Counted from the first letter of the stretch, positions 1 through 7,473 are shown. The stretch is 64,000 nucleotides of DNA from CALKCV01 sp964609515 (GCA_964609515.1 CAZSTZ010000006.1:1-64000); one strand, 5' to 3'. Numbers and translations: made by a program. Notes: generated from the letters alone by a model not told the origin.

Positions 1-48
1 GAAGACTTTGACGAACCATTACCAGAAGAATTTTGGATGGGAAAATAA
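1..48 (+). CDS. C-terminal end of a small protein, possibly an antitoxin (partial)
   Basis: The window opens inside a reading frame that runs 15 codons to a TAA at 46-48. The residues end in DFDEPLPEEFWMGK. This acidic, proline-containing tail resembles the ends of cyanobacterial VapB/Phd-type antitoxins, but that is recalled family resemblance and too short to prove. An ATG at 48-50 overlaps the stop (TAATG), as in antitoxin-toxin pairs. That frame, beginning MKFLGEV, has no recognisable toxin sequence and runs antisense to the next gene. Confidence 0.4.
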   Translation, partial: EDFDEPLPEEFWMGK

Positions 49-72
49 TGAAATTTCTGGGAGAAGTCATTC

Positions 73-630
73 TTATTTATCCTCTCCATAGAGTTCGTTG
101 TAATAAGCCTCCTGTTCCGCATCCAATTCCCGACGATATTCCTCTATATATGCCAGCATATCATCATAAGTAGGGTCGTCCGCGTACTTACCCGCCAGTT
201 TCAACCAGGGATTATCTGGATTTTTTCGTCGAAGCTCTTCTAATTCTTCATCGCTCATGGGTTGTTTGAATTTTTCTGGATTTTTCATATACTCCTTTTT
301 AGTGTTTACAACCTCCTCAATAAACTCAACTTCCTCTGGAGGAATATCCACTAAACTAATGCCAGATTCGATTTTTTCCTCTGGAAAAGACTCGTACAAA
401 TTAGAAATAGCTCCTTTAACAAAAGACCAAGTAAGTCGGTCTAAATTTTTAAACGAAAGAACCACCTTTTCATCCGAGTTAAAAGCAGCAGTTATAAACC
501 AAGCAATTTTTTTGCCTTGATGTTCTGCCAAAGGACCGGAGTCTCCGAGAATATTGTAGATATTAATCAAGATTCCTTCCCTATTTTTGGCAGTCGTATC
601 TGTCGCTGGATAATTCGTTAAAACGTTCAT
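73..630 (-). CDS. DUF4325-like (STAS-like) putative antitoxin, orphan copy
   Basis: This 185-residue protein is the most diverged of three related genes at 73-630, 1175-1714 and 2259-2798. The N-terminal part (about 1-105) has the pattern of STAS-like DUF4325 domains: a KVVLSFKNLDRLTWSFVKGA stretch followed by LYESFPEEKI. The tail, with NPDNPWLKLAG and DDPTYDDMLAYIEEYRREL, resembles the toxin-binding tails of VapB-type antitoxins in cyanobacteria. No toxin gene follows it, so this copy is an orphan. A GAGGG Shine-Dalgarno lies just upstream of the ATG. The antitoxin role is inferred from the two paralogues that precede PIN toxins. Confidence 0.6.
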   Translation of the reverse strand: MNVLTNYPATDTTAKNREGILINIYNILGDSGPLAEHQGKKIAWFITAAFNSDEKVVLSFKNLDRLTWSFVKGAISNLYESFPEEKIESGISLVDIPPEEVEFIEEVVNTKKEYMKNPEKFKQPMSDEELEELRRKNPDNPWLKLAGKYADDPTYDDMLAYIEEYRRELDAEQEAYYNELYGEDK

Positions 631-676
631 AATTAACCCTCAATTTATTTTCTTAATTATAACTCATCCCCAACTC

Positions 677-709
677 AGAAACCAGGTTTTTTCAAAAAAC
701 CTGGTTTCT
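677..709. repeat. 33-bp perfect palindrome, AGAAACCAGG family
   Basis: Perfect 16-bp arms (AGAAACCAGGTTTTTT and its complement) flank a single C. The same element occurs at 1761-1793, 2861-2893 and 45549-45581. A variant with paired base changes lies at 15260-15290. A right half-copy follows near 722-735. It lies between PIN toxin 1 and the orphan antitoxin, so it could end or attenuate transcription, although no clean T-run follows on the minus strand. Confidence 0.75.
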
Positions 710-746
710 TGATTGTTAAAAAACCTGGTTTCTTAAACCACATAAA

Positions 747-1169
747 TTAAACCACAGTCCAATCTTCCAATATCAAACCCGGCACTTTTGAAAAATCCCT
801 AATATTGCGAGTAACAACAATTGCATTCCGAGAAAAAGCAATCGAAGCAATTCGCAAATCCTGAGTCCCAACGCGGATTTTTTGCCTTCTAAAATCGTTA
901 AAACAACTGCAAGCATCCCAATCAAAACCAATCAAATTAAACTGCTTAAGAAACTCCACAGTTGTTTGTAATCTGCTGTAAGCTTCTATTATTTGTTCGT
1001 CAGAATTAGCTCGTCTAATCGTATTAAAACGACCCCGCATTCGTTCCTCAAAAGAAACCACTGTTATCGCCAAACAGTTAGGATTGCGTTTGTTGAAATT
1101 TTCAACAACCAGTGGTTCTTCTCTTTCTAAAAGCGAAAGATGATCCGTATCAATTATCCACAAAGTCAC
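747..1169 (-). CDS. PIN-domain ribonuclease toxin, VapC-like (copy 1)
   Basis: A 140-residue PIN domain with the expected acidic residues: D7 in IIDTDH, E41/E42 in SFEER, D104 in TQDLRIA and D125 in RNIRDF. VapC-type PIN proteins are Mg-dependent RNases restrained by a partner antitoxin. The start is GTG at 1169, 5 bases after the stop of the antitoxin at 1175-1714. The Shine-Dalgarno is supplied by the antitoxin's last codons (GATGAGGAGGAA), so translation is probably coupled. The last 50 residues are identical to copy 2 at 1831-2253, while residues 1-85 differ at many positions. Confidence 0.85.
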   Translation of the reverse strand: MTLWIIDTDHLSLLEREEPLVVENFNKRNPNCLAITVVSFEERMRGRFNTIRRANSDEQIIEAYSRLQTTVEFLKQFNLIGFDWDACSCFNDFRRQKIRVGTQDLRIASIAFSRNAIVVTRNIRDFSKVPGLILEDWTVV

Positions 1170-1174
1170 CCTTT

Positions 1175-1714
1175 TTATTCCTCCTCATCAAATTGACTGT
1201 AATAACCCTCTTGTTCCGCATCCAATTCGCGACGATACTGTTCTATATATGCCAGCATCTCATCATAAGTAGGGTCATCTTTGAAAATACCAGCCATTTG
1301 CAGCCAGGGATTATTAGGATTTTTTTCCCGAAGTTCTTGTAACCTTTCATCGCTCATGGGCTCTTTACTTTTTTCAGGGTTTTTCATAAACTCCTTTTTA
1401 GTTTCCACAACCTCCTCAATAAACTCGACTTCCTCTGGAGGAATATCCACCAAACTAATGCTAGATTCGATTTTTTCCTCGGGAAAAGACTCGTACAATT
1501 TAGCAATTGCTCCTTTAACAAAAGACCAATTAAGTCGGTCTAGGTTTTTAAAGGAAAGAATCACCTTTTTATCCGAGTTTAACGCTTCGGCGATTAACTC
1601 GGAGATTTTTTTCCCTTGATATTCTGCTAAGGCCCTTGACTCGCCCAGAATATCGTAAATGTTAATAGCGATCGCCTCATTACTTTTAGCTGGATAACTT
1701 GTTAAAACGTTCAT
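1175..1714 (-). CDS. DUF4325-like putative antitoxin with VapB-like tail (copy 2)
   Basis: A 179-residue protein directly upstream of PIN toxin 1. Residues 1-107 are identical to the copy at 2259-2798. After residue 107 the sequences diverge. The tail NPWLQMAGIFKDDPTYDEML followed by an acidic helix looks like the toxin-binding region of VapB-type antitoxins. The N-terminal half fits the STAS-like DUF4325 pattern (KKVILSFKNLDRLNWSFVKG), unlike the usual AbrB, RHH or Phd DNA-binding domains. The bicistronic layout supports an antitoxin role. That this fold replaces the DNA-binding half is inference. Confidence 0.65.
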   Translation of the reverse strand: MNVLTSYPAKSNEAIAINIYDILGESRALAEYQGKKISELIAEALNSDKKVILSFKNLDRLNWSFVKGAIAKLYESFPEEKIESSISLVDIPPEEVEFIEEVVETKKEFMKNPEKSKEPMSDERLQELREKNPNNPWLQMAGIFKDDPTYDEMLAYIEQYRRELDAEQEGYYSQFDEEE

Positions 1715-1760
1715 AATTAACCCTCAATTCATTTTCTTAATTATAACTCATCCCCAACTC

Positions 1761-1793
1761 AGAAACCAGGTTTTTTCAAAAAACCTGGTTTCT
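1761..1793. repeat. 33-bp perfect palindrome, AGAAACCAGG family
   Basis: Identical to the palindrome at 677-709 and carried inside the 1084-bp duplication. It sits between PIN toxin 2 and the antitoxin at 1175-1714. Confidence 0.75.
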
Positions 1794-1830
1794 TGATTGT
1801 TAAAAAACCTGGTTTCTTAAACCACATAAA

Positions 1831-2253
1831 TTAAACCACAGTCCAATCTTCCAATATCAAACCCGGCACTTTTGAAAAATCCCTAATATTGCGAGTAACA
1901 ACAATTGCATTCCGAGAAAAAGCAATCGAAGCAATTCGCAAATCCTGAGTCCCAACGCGGATTTTTTGCCTTCTAAAATCGTTAAAAAAACTGCAAGCAT
2001 CCCCATCAAAACCAATCAAATTAAACCGCTTAAGAAACTCCGCAGTTGCTTGTAACCTGCTGTAAGCAGCTATTACTTTATCGTCCGAATTAGCCTTATT
2101 AATCATACTCAAACGACCTTGCATTTGTTCCTCAAAAGTCACCACAGTTATCGCAATCTCTTCTGGTAGAAACATCCTAGAACGTTGAACTACCAGCGGT
2201 TTATTTCTCTCCAACAAAGAAACGTGGTCTGTATCAAGTATTCTCAGTACCAA
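1831..2253 (-). CDS. PIN-domain ribonuclease toxin, VapC-like (copy 2)
   Basis: A 140-residue PIN domain with D7 in ILDTDH, E41/E42 in TFEEQ, D104 in TQDLRIA and D125 in RNIRDF. It starts with TTG at 2253, 5 bases downstream of the antitoxin stop. As in copy 1, the antitoxin's terminal GAGGAGGAA codons act as Shine-Dalgarno. The C-terminal third is identical to copy 1, while the N-terminal 85 residues share only the framework (LDTDH, SLLER, ITVV, FEE, AYSRLQ). The pair probably forms a separate toxin-antitoxin unit with its own specificity (inference). Confidence 0.85.
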   Translation of the reverse strand: MVLRILDTDHVSLLERNKPLVVQRSRMFLPEEIAITVVTFEEQMQGRLSMINKANSDDKVIAAYSRLQATAEFLKRFNLIGFDGDACSFFNDFRRQKIRVGTQDLRIASIAFSRNAIVVTRNIRDFSKVPGLILEDWTVV

Positions 2254-2258
2254 TTTTT

Positions 2259-2798
2259 TTATTCCTCCTCATCAAATTGACTGTAATAAGCCTCTTCTTT
2301 CGCATCCACTTCGCGACGATACTTCTCTATTTCTGCCAGAAACTCATCAAAATCTGGGTCATCTTTAAACATACCCGCTATCTGTAAAAAAGGATTTGAT
2401 GGCTCTTTTTTTCGCAGTCGTTCTAACTCTTCATCGCTCATAGGTTTATTAAATTGTTCGGGGTCTTCCATATACCGCTTTTTAGTTTCCACCACTTCCT
2501 CAATAAACTCGACTTCTTCTGGAGGAATATCCACCAAACTAATGCTAGATTCGATTTTTTCCTCGGGAAAAGACTCGTACAATTTAGCAATTGCTCCTTT
2601 AACAAAAGACCAATTAAGTCGGTCTAGGTTTTTAAAGGAAAGAATCACCTTTTTATCCGAGTTTAACGCTTCGGCGATTAACTCGGAGATTTTTTTCCCT
2701 TGATATTCTGCTAAGGCCCTTGACTCGCCCAGAATATCGTAAATGTTAATAGCGATCGCCTCATTACTTTTAGCTGGATAACTTGTTAAAACGTTCAT
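2259..2798 (-). CDS. DUF4325-like putative antitoxin with VapB-like tail (copy 3)
   Basis: First gene of the minus-strand cluster, 179 residues. Residues 1-107 are identical to copy 2, including IPPEEVEFIEEVVETKK. The tail is of the same type but differs in sequence (NPFLQIAGMFKDDPDFDEFL, then EKYRREVDAKEEAYY). It sits directly before PIN toxin 2. A Shine-Dalgarno-like GAGGA precedes the ATG. The DNA identity with copy 2 (2518-2805 against 1434-1721) indicates recent duplication or gene conversion. Confidence 0.65.
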   Translation of the reverse strand: MNVLTSYPAKSNEAIAINIYDILGESRALAEYQGKKISELIAEALNSDKKVILSFKNLDRLNWSFVKGAIAKLYESFPEEKIESSISLVDIPPEEVEFIEEVVETKKRYMEDPEQFNKPMSDEELERLRKKEPSNPFLQIAGMFKDDPDFDEFLAEIEKYRREVDAKEEAYYSQFDEEE

Positions 2799-2860
2799 AA
2801 TTAATCCTCAATTCATTTTCTTAATTATAACCAAAACTCAGAAAGTCGGTTTTTTGACTC

Positions 2861-2893
2861 AGAAACCAGGTTTTTTCAAAAAACCTGGTTTCT
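2861..2893. repeat. 33-bp perfect palindrome, AGAAACCAGG family
   Basis: Third copy of the 16-1-16 palindrome at 677-709. It lies between the 2915-3220 gene and the antitoxin at 2259-2798, where it may serve as terminator or processing hairpin. Confidence 0.75.
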
Positions 2894-2914
2894 TAATTAA
2901 TTAACAATTGTTAA

Positions 2915-3220
2915 CTATTTACCACCGTAATAAAAAGCAACCTCCTTATCTTTCAACGGCGCAAAATCAGCATCAATTAACATTCGATCCAGCTCCTCTT
3001 TGGCGATATGTTTCGCACCGATGCGCACAATTCGAGAACGCATCGTATTAGAAACACCGCTGCGCTGCCGCCCCGCTTCCAAACCCATAACCTTGTGATA
3101 AAGTTCCAACTTAGCCCCAGGAATAGGAGAACCATCAAAATCCGTTCCCTTAGCGATCGCCACATCAACAGCATCCGCCCCAGTAGTAGAAGAAACTTCC
3201 GAATTAGACTCGTTAGACAT
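2915..3220 (-). CDS. Conserved small protein of unknown function
   Basis: A 101-residue protein I cannot assign. The first 15 residues are Ser/Thr/Glu-rich and probably disordered. The rest is compact and mixed: DGSPIPGAKLELYHKVMGLE, an Arg-rich centre (MRSRIVRIGAKHI), then an acidic stretch ending EVAFYYGGK. No signal peptide or membrane segment is visible. It looks like a core cyanobacterial gene embedded in the accessory patch, transcribed in the same direction as the antitoxin-toxin cluster. The Arg-rich loop could bind nucleic acid or an acidic partner, but this is a guess. Confidence 0.6.
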   Translation of the reverse strand: MSNESNSEVSSTTGADAVDVAIAKGTDFDGSPIPGAKLELYHKVMGLEAGRQRSGVSNTMRSRIVRIGAKHIAKEELDRMLIDADFAPLKDKEVAFYYGGK

Positions 3221-3295
3221 CAGTTTTTTATGGTAAGATTTACATCTAACCTATTTTAGAACCAAAATGCCCCTTTAAAAAGAGGTCGCTAGAAA

Positions 3296-3577
3296 ATGCT
3301 CCAAACAACAAAGCACTGTTATATAGTCAAAGACGATCGCATTCTCAGTGGCGAACCAATTATTCAAGGAACTCGCACTCCAGTAAGAGCGATCGTGGAA
3401 ATCTGGCGACTGGGAATATCGCCAGAAGAAATTCCCAATCGCTTGCCGCATTTAACCCTGGCACAAGTTTTTGATGCTTTAAGTTATTACAGCGATTTTC
3501 AAGCAGAAATTAATAGCTACATCGAACGCAATCGCATACCAGAAGAACTAATCGATCCGTTAGTAAAAGACTTATGA
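3296..3577 (+). CDS. DUF433 family antitoxin-like protein
   Basis: A 93-residue protein with the DUF433 pattern: IVKDDRILSGEPIIQGTRTP at about 9-28, then an HTH-like part with I(W)RLGISPEEI and HLTLAQVFDALSYY. DUF433 proteins commonly act as the DNA-binding antitoxin of DUF5615 PIN-like toxins (VapB45/VapC45 type). The stop overlaps the ATG of the next gene (ATGA at 3574-3577), so the two are translationally coupled. Confidence 0.85.
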   Translation: MLQTTKHCYIVKDDRILSGEPIIQGTRTPVRAIVEIWRLGISPEEIPNRLPHLTLAQVFDALSYYSDFQAEINSYIERNRIPEELIDPLVKDL

Positions 3578-3921
3578 ACCGTCTATTTATAGAAGTCTAT
3601 CTTGATGAAGATGTGGACATATTAGTAGCAGAATTACTGCGCTCTTATGGGTATCTTGCCATTACTGCCCGAGATGCAGGACAACTGCAAAAAAGCGATG
3701 AAGAGCAATTGCAATATGCGGTCAGTCAAGGTAAAGCATTATTAACCCACAACCGTCTTGATTTTGAACAACTTGCCAGAGAATATTTTATGTCAGGGCA
3801 AAATCATTATGGAATTATTTTTGCTGTTCGTCGTTCTCCACAAGAAATTGTCAGACGCTTGTTAATAATTCTCGAACGAGTTACAGCAGATGAAATGGAA
3901 AATCAGGTCCGCTATATCTAA
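3574..3921 (+). CDS. DUF5615 PIN-like toxin
   Basis: A 115-residue DUF5615 protein with the family motifs LDEDVDILVAELLRSYGY at about 10-27, a TARDAGQLQKSDEEQLQYA segment and LLTHNRLDFEQLA. The acidic residues of LDEDVD, SDEEQL and NRLDF match the PIN-like active site of this family. It is probably an RNase toxin neutralised by the overlapping DUF433 protein upstream. The 3' end runs into a perfect 21-bp inverted repeat. Confidence 0.85.
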   Translation: MNRLFIEVYLDEDVDILVAELLRSYGYLAITARDAGQLQKSDEEQLQYAVSQGKALLTHNRLDFEQLAREYFMSGQNHYGIIFAVRRSPQEIVRRLLIILERVTADEMENQVRYI

Positions 3922-3964
3922 TTTAATGGAATTATTTAATCGGATTAAATAATTCCATTAAATT
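3920..3964 (+). terminator. Perfect 21-bp inverted repeat after the DUF433/DUF5615 pair
   Basis: Arms of 21 bp (3920-3940 and 3944-3964) separated by CGG. The left arm includes the stop codon of the preceding gene. The stem is AT-rich and is followed by an A-run, not a T-run, so a classical intrinsic terminator is uncertain. A bidirectional terminator or protein-binding operator is also possible. Confidence 0.6.
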
Positions 3965-3986
3965 CCAAAAAAAAGAGAAAATTAAA

Positions 3987-4235
3987 ATGAACAAAAAAAC
4001 CCCCAGAATTAAAATACCCCCAGAAGTAAGAAAATATGTTTTCCAACGCGATCGCCACCAATGTCAAAGTTGCGGTCAAACCGGTACGGAAACTCAACTA
4101 ACTATCGACCATATTATCCCCCTAGCACTAGGAGGAACTAACGATATAAGTAACCTCCAAACCCTATGTAGCCCTTGTAACTCCCAAAAGAAACATCATC
4201 TCGACCCACGCTTTCAACGCCACTTCAGCAGCTAG
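3987..4235 (+). CDS. HNH endonuclease-family protein
   Basis: An 82-residue stand-alone HNH domain. A zinc pair CQSCG at about 27-31 is followed by LTIDHIIPLALGGTNDISNL and CSPCN, matching the C-x2-C, DH, N, C-x2-C architecture of HNH nucleases. Such small proteins cut DNA with metal help and occur in mobile and defence contexts. There is no visible specificity domain. It stands between two toxin-antitoxin pairs and has its own downstream hairpin. Confidence 0.85.
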   Translation: MNKKTPRIKIPPEVRKYVFQRDRHQCQSCGQTGTETQLTIDHIIPLALGGTNDISNLQTLCSPCNSQKKHHLDPRFQRHFSS

Positions 4236-4246
4236 TAAAATAAAAA

Positions 4247-4265
4247 GCATCCCTTTTTGGGATGC
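4247..4265 (+). terminator. Hairpin after HNH gene
   Basis: A 7-bp GC-rich stem (GCATCCC and GGGATGC) with a TTTTT loop, 12 bases after the HNH stop. An A-rich stretch and an 8-T run follow about 18 bases later. Plausible rho-independent terminator. Confidence 0.5.
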
Positions 4266-4339
4266 ACCATTAAAAAAATTAAAAAAATTTTTTTTAAGCA
4301 ATAATTACCTCCGGCACAATTACTCATTAACAATTACCT

Positions 4340-4549
4340 ATGAACCTAATTAGAAACAGACTCCATCGCTTAATAGACAGAATGTCAGAAAAAGAACTAG
4401 AAACAGCCTGGGAATACCTAGAAAACTACCACTGCGACAACCTCATGCTCAAAGCAATAGAAAAGGCCAAAAAAACCCAACGACCAGGCGACGCTTTAAC
4501 CCGCGAAGAAGCAGAACAAATATTGTACTTTTATTACGACAACGCCTAA
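4340..4549 (+). CDS. Small antitoxin-like protein paired with RelE-like toxin
   Basis: A 69-residue helical protein. Its middle, MSEKELETAWEYLENYHCDN, and the end KKTQRPGDALTREEAEQIL are similar in character to small antitoxins encoded before RelE/ParE toxins. No DNA-binding fold is obvious. It ends about 50 bases before the probable GTG start of the RelE-like gene. The antitoxin role rests mainly on this context. Confidence 0.6.
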   Translation: MNLIRNRLHRLIDRMSEKELETAWEYLENYHCDNLMLKAIEKAKKTQRPGDALTREEAEQILYFYYDNA

Positions 4550-4598
4550 ACTAAAATGTTTGGGCAAATGTCATGTAGCGAAAAAATCTTATTTAATA

Positions 4599-4856
4599 GT
4601 GAGCCTAGAAGTGCGTTATGCTCGGTCTTTTCTCAAAGATCTCAGAGCGCTTGAACCTGCTGCCTATCAGCAGATCTATGAATTTGTATTCAACAAATTT
4701 ACCAAAATAAACTACATACAAGAACTGCCAGAACTGCGACCCCTAGGTTCCAGCGCCATCTTTTACCGATTTACAGTCGAAAACTACACCATCGGCATCG
4801 AAGTCACGGGCCAAATTATTAAATTTCTCCGTATTTTGCCAAAACCGGACATCTAG
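4599..4856 (+). CDS. RelE/ParE-family toxin
   Basis: From GTG at 4599 the product is 85 residues, the usual RelE/ParE size. The frame can be extended to 4560, adding 13 unlikely residues. The sequence has the family pattern: EVRYARSFLKDLRAL with basic and hydrophobic residues near the N-terminus, a long helix, then ELRPLGSSAIFYRFTVENYTIGIEV ending FLRILPKPDI. RelE members cleave ribosome-bound mRNA, whereas ParE members poison gyrase. The sequence does not decide between them. Partner is the gene at 4340-4549. Confidence 0.75.
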   Translation: MSLEVRYARSFLKDLRALEPAAYQQIYEFVFNKFTKINYIQELPELRPLGSSAIFYRFTVENYTIGIEVTGQIIKFLRILPKPDI

Positions 4857-4919
4857 TCCGATAAACTACACGCTATAGACCAAAATGAAGCCAAAAACAA
4901 TTAAAACTACCAACTTTCT

Positions 4920-6506
4920 ATGGACGCAGCAGCACTCTGGCAACGCTACCAAAACTGGTTATATTACCACCAAGGACTAGAATTTTATGTCGATATCAGT
5001 CGCATCAAATTCGATGAAGCCTTTGTGGAGAAAATGCAGCCCAAATTCGAGAAAGCTTTCAAAGACATGGAAGCTCTAGAAGCAGGGGCGATCGCCAACC
5101 CAGACGAAGGGCGAATGGTGGGACATTACTGGTTGAGAAACCCCGACCTCGCCCCCACCCCAGAAATCAAACAAGAAATCCTCGAACCCCTCGAACAAAT
5201 CGAAACTTTCGCCAAAAAAGTCCACAGCGGAGAAATCAAACCCCCCCATGCAAGCAAATTTACCGACATTCTCTGCATCGGCATCGGCGGTTCTGCCCTC
5301 GGTCCTCAATTTGTCGCCGAGGCCCTGGGAACAGATTCCCCACCAATGGAAATTCACTTTATCGACAACAGCGACCCCGCCGGCATAGATCGAGTCTTGA
5401 GGGAATTAAAAAATGGACTAGCTCGGACCCTAGTCATAGTCACCTCTAAATCTGGAACCACCCCAGAACCTCGCAACGGCGCGATCGAAGTCAAAGCTGC
5501 CTACGATTCTCAAAACTTGGACTTTAGCAAATACGCGATCGCCACCACCGGTCAAGACAGCAAACTCTACAACCAAGCAAAATCCGAAGGTTGGTTGGCA
5601 ACCTTCCCCATGTCCGACTGGGTGGGAGGACGAACCTCGGAAATGTCCGCAGTGGGACTCTTGCCCGCCGCCCTCCAAGGCATAGATATTAGGGCAATGT
5701 TGCAAGGGGCCAAAGAAATGGACGAAGCAACCCGCCAGCATAGCCTTAAAGGCAACCCCGCCGCTTTATTAGCCCTAAGCTGGTACTTCACCGGCAACGG
5801 ACGGGGCGAAAAAGATATGGTAGTCCTGCCCTATAAAGACAGCTTATTGCTCTTCAGTCGCTACCTCCAACAGTTGGTCATGGAGTCTTTGGGCAAGGAA
5901 AAAGACTTAGATGGAAATATTGTCAATCAAGGTATCGCCGTTTATGGCAACAAGGGCTCTACCGACCAACACGCTTACGTTCAGCAGTTGCGCGATGGAG
6001 TTCCCAATTTCTTCCTTACCTTTATTGAAGTTCTCGAAGACCGTCAAGGCACCTCCCCAGAAATAGATAAAGGAGTTACCGCCGGAGATTATTTATCAGG
6101 TTTTTTATTGGGCACCCGACAGGCCCTTTATGACAATCAGCGAGATTCGATTACCGTCACTATTCCCCGGGTAAATGCCAGAACTGTTGGCGCTTTAATC
6201 GCTTTGTACGATCGCGCCGTCGGTTTCTATGGCTCTTTGGTCAACGTCAACGCTTACCACCAACCCGGTGTCGAAGCGGGCAAGAAGGCGGCGGCCACCG
6301 TTTTAGATTTGCAGCGCAAGGTGGTAGATGTTTTGGTCAAAGAAGGAAATGCTTTATCCTTAGAAGCTTTAGCTCAAAAGGCCGGGGCATCGGACCAAAT
6401 CGAAACCATTTACAAAATTATCCGCCATTTGGCCGCTAACCATCGAGGAATAGTTCTACGAGGCAATCTCGGACAACCTTCGAGTTTATCAGTAAGCTAT
6501 CAGTAA
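4920..6506 (+). CDS. pgi: Glucose-6-phosphate isomerase
   Basis: A 528-residue enzyme interconverting glucose-6-phosphate and fructose-6-phosphate in glycolysis, gluconeogenesis and the pentose phosphate cycle. SIS-domain motifs are clear: GIGGSALGPQ at 121-130, a SKSGTTPE phosphate-binding loop, the DWVGGRTSEMSAVG signature and NAYHQPGVEAGK near 450-460, which carries the second signature. Length is normal for cyanobacteria. It is followed 76 bases later by a response regulator on the same strand. Confidence 0.97.
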   Translation: MDAAALWQRYQNWLYYHQGLEFYVDISRIKFDEAFVEKMQPKFEKAFKDMEALEAGAIANPDEGRMVGHYWLRNPDLAPTPEIKQEILEPLEQIETFAKKVHSGEIKPPHASKFTDILCIGIGGSALGPQFVAEALGTDSPPMEIHFIDNSDPAGIDRVLRELKNGLARTLVIVTSKSGTTPEPRNGAIEVKAAYDSQNLDFSKYAIATTGQDSKLYNQAKSEGWLATFPMSDWVGGRTSEMSAVGLLPAALQGIDIRAMLQGAKEMDEATRQHSLKGNPAALLALSWYFTGNGRGEKDMVVLPYKDSLLLFSRYLQQLVMESLGKEKDLDGNIVNQGIAVYGNKGSTDQHAYVQQLRDGVPNFFLTFIEVLEDRQGTSPEIDKGVTAGDYLSGFLLGTRQALYDNQRDSITVTIPRVNARTVGALIALYDRAVGFYGSLVNVNAYHQPGVEAGKKAAATVLDLQRKVVDVLVKEGNALSLEALAQKAGASDQIETIYKIIRHLAANHRGIVLRGNLGQPSSLSVSYQ

Positions 6507-6582
6507 TAAAGGTTTGAGCTTTGGGGGCGAGAACATTAACTTGCTCCCAGCTCGCGATCGTTCTCCCTACCCTGTTGCTTCT

Positions 6583-7299
6583 ATGCCTTTAACTATTCTT
6601 GTTGCTGATGACGATCTGGGAACTCGCTTGTCGGTGAGCGATTACCTGGAAATGTTGGGCTATTCGGTAATTGTTGCCGAAAACGGCAAGCATGCCCTGG
6701 CTTTGGTCCAACAATATCAACCCCATCTCATCGTTACCGATATAGCCATGCCCGAAATGGATGGTTACGAGTTGGTGCGTCGAGTTCGCGTTCGGCCCGA
6801 GTTCCGCCTGTTGCCCGTCATTTTTTTAACCGCCCGAACCAGTACCCAAGAACGCATTCGCGGTTATCAGTTGGGGTGCGATAATTATTTGCCTAAGCCT
6901 TTCGAGTTGGAAGAGTTGGGGGCCGTTATTCGTTCTTTGTTGGAGAGATACGCCCACTTCGCCCAGACTACTTCTGTTCCCAGTCAGCCCACAGTTGAAC
7001 CAACCGCCGATGGAGACTCTCGGCAAAATCCTCTTTCTTCCCCTCCAGAGTCAACAGAACTTTTAGTTGGCCGCTCTACTTCGAGAACTTCTGTGGCCGA
7101 TTCTTTCAGTTTTACTCAGCGAGAACAAGAAGTCTTAAATCTCTTGACAGATGGTTTGTCTAATGCTAAAATAGGCGATCGCCTTCACCTCAGCCCCCGC
7201 ACTATTGAAAAATACGTTAGCAATTTGTTGAGAAAAACTGATACTAATAATCGTTCCGAATTAGTACGTCTCGCTATAGAAAATCGCCTCGTCGATTAA
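6583..7299 (+). CDS. REC-LuxR response regulator, probably Rre1 (Ycf29-like)
   Basis: A 238-residue response regulator from ATG at 6583. A TTG 69 bases upstream is possible but less likely. The receiver domain has D9/D10, the phospho-acceptor D53 in VTDIAMPEMDG, T83 and K105 in LPKPFE. A linker of about 60 residues leads to a LuxR helix-turn-helix (FTQREQEVLNLLTDGLSNAK to TIEKYVSNLLRKT). The receiver resembles cyanobacterial Rre1/Ycf29, which controls heat- and redox-responsive genes. That identity is from memory and not secure. The cognate kinase is not adjacent. Confidence 0.85.
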   Translation: MPLTILVADDDLGTRLSVSDYLEMLGYSVIVAENGKHALALVQQYQPHLIVTDIAMPEMDGYELVRRVRVRPEFRLLPVIFLTARTSTQERIRGYQLGCDNYLPKPFELEELGAVIRSLLERYAHFAQTTSVPSQPTVEPTADGDSRQNPLSSPPESTELLVGRSTSRTSVADSFSFTQREQEVLNLLTDGLSNAKIGDRLHLSPRTIEKYVSNLLRKTDTNNRSELVRLAIENRLVD

Positions 7300-7473
7300 A
7301 GTTTATTTCACTTTTAATTGTTAGTTATTAACTGTTTATTATTAATTGTTAGTTTTTAATTGTTAATTGGCCATGAACCTCGTAGAACAGGCATCTTGCC
7401 TGTTCCACGGCGAGCTACTAAGGACAATTGTCATTGAGGGAGTGTCAAAAAATGGGAACTAATGGTTCCCAAA
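7300..7473. other. Intergenic repeats after the response regulator
   Basis: No gene seen. The stretch begins with TTAATTG-type heptameric repeats (about 7308-7370), then a palindrome GAACAGGCA-TCT-TGCCTGTTC at 7385-7405 that recurs elsewhere in the window (32935, 44236 interrupted, 59376, 60057). The rest leads into the 54-bp array. Confidence 0.6.
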
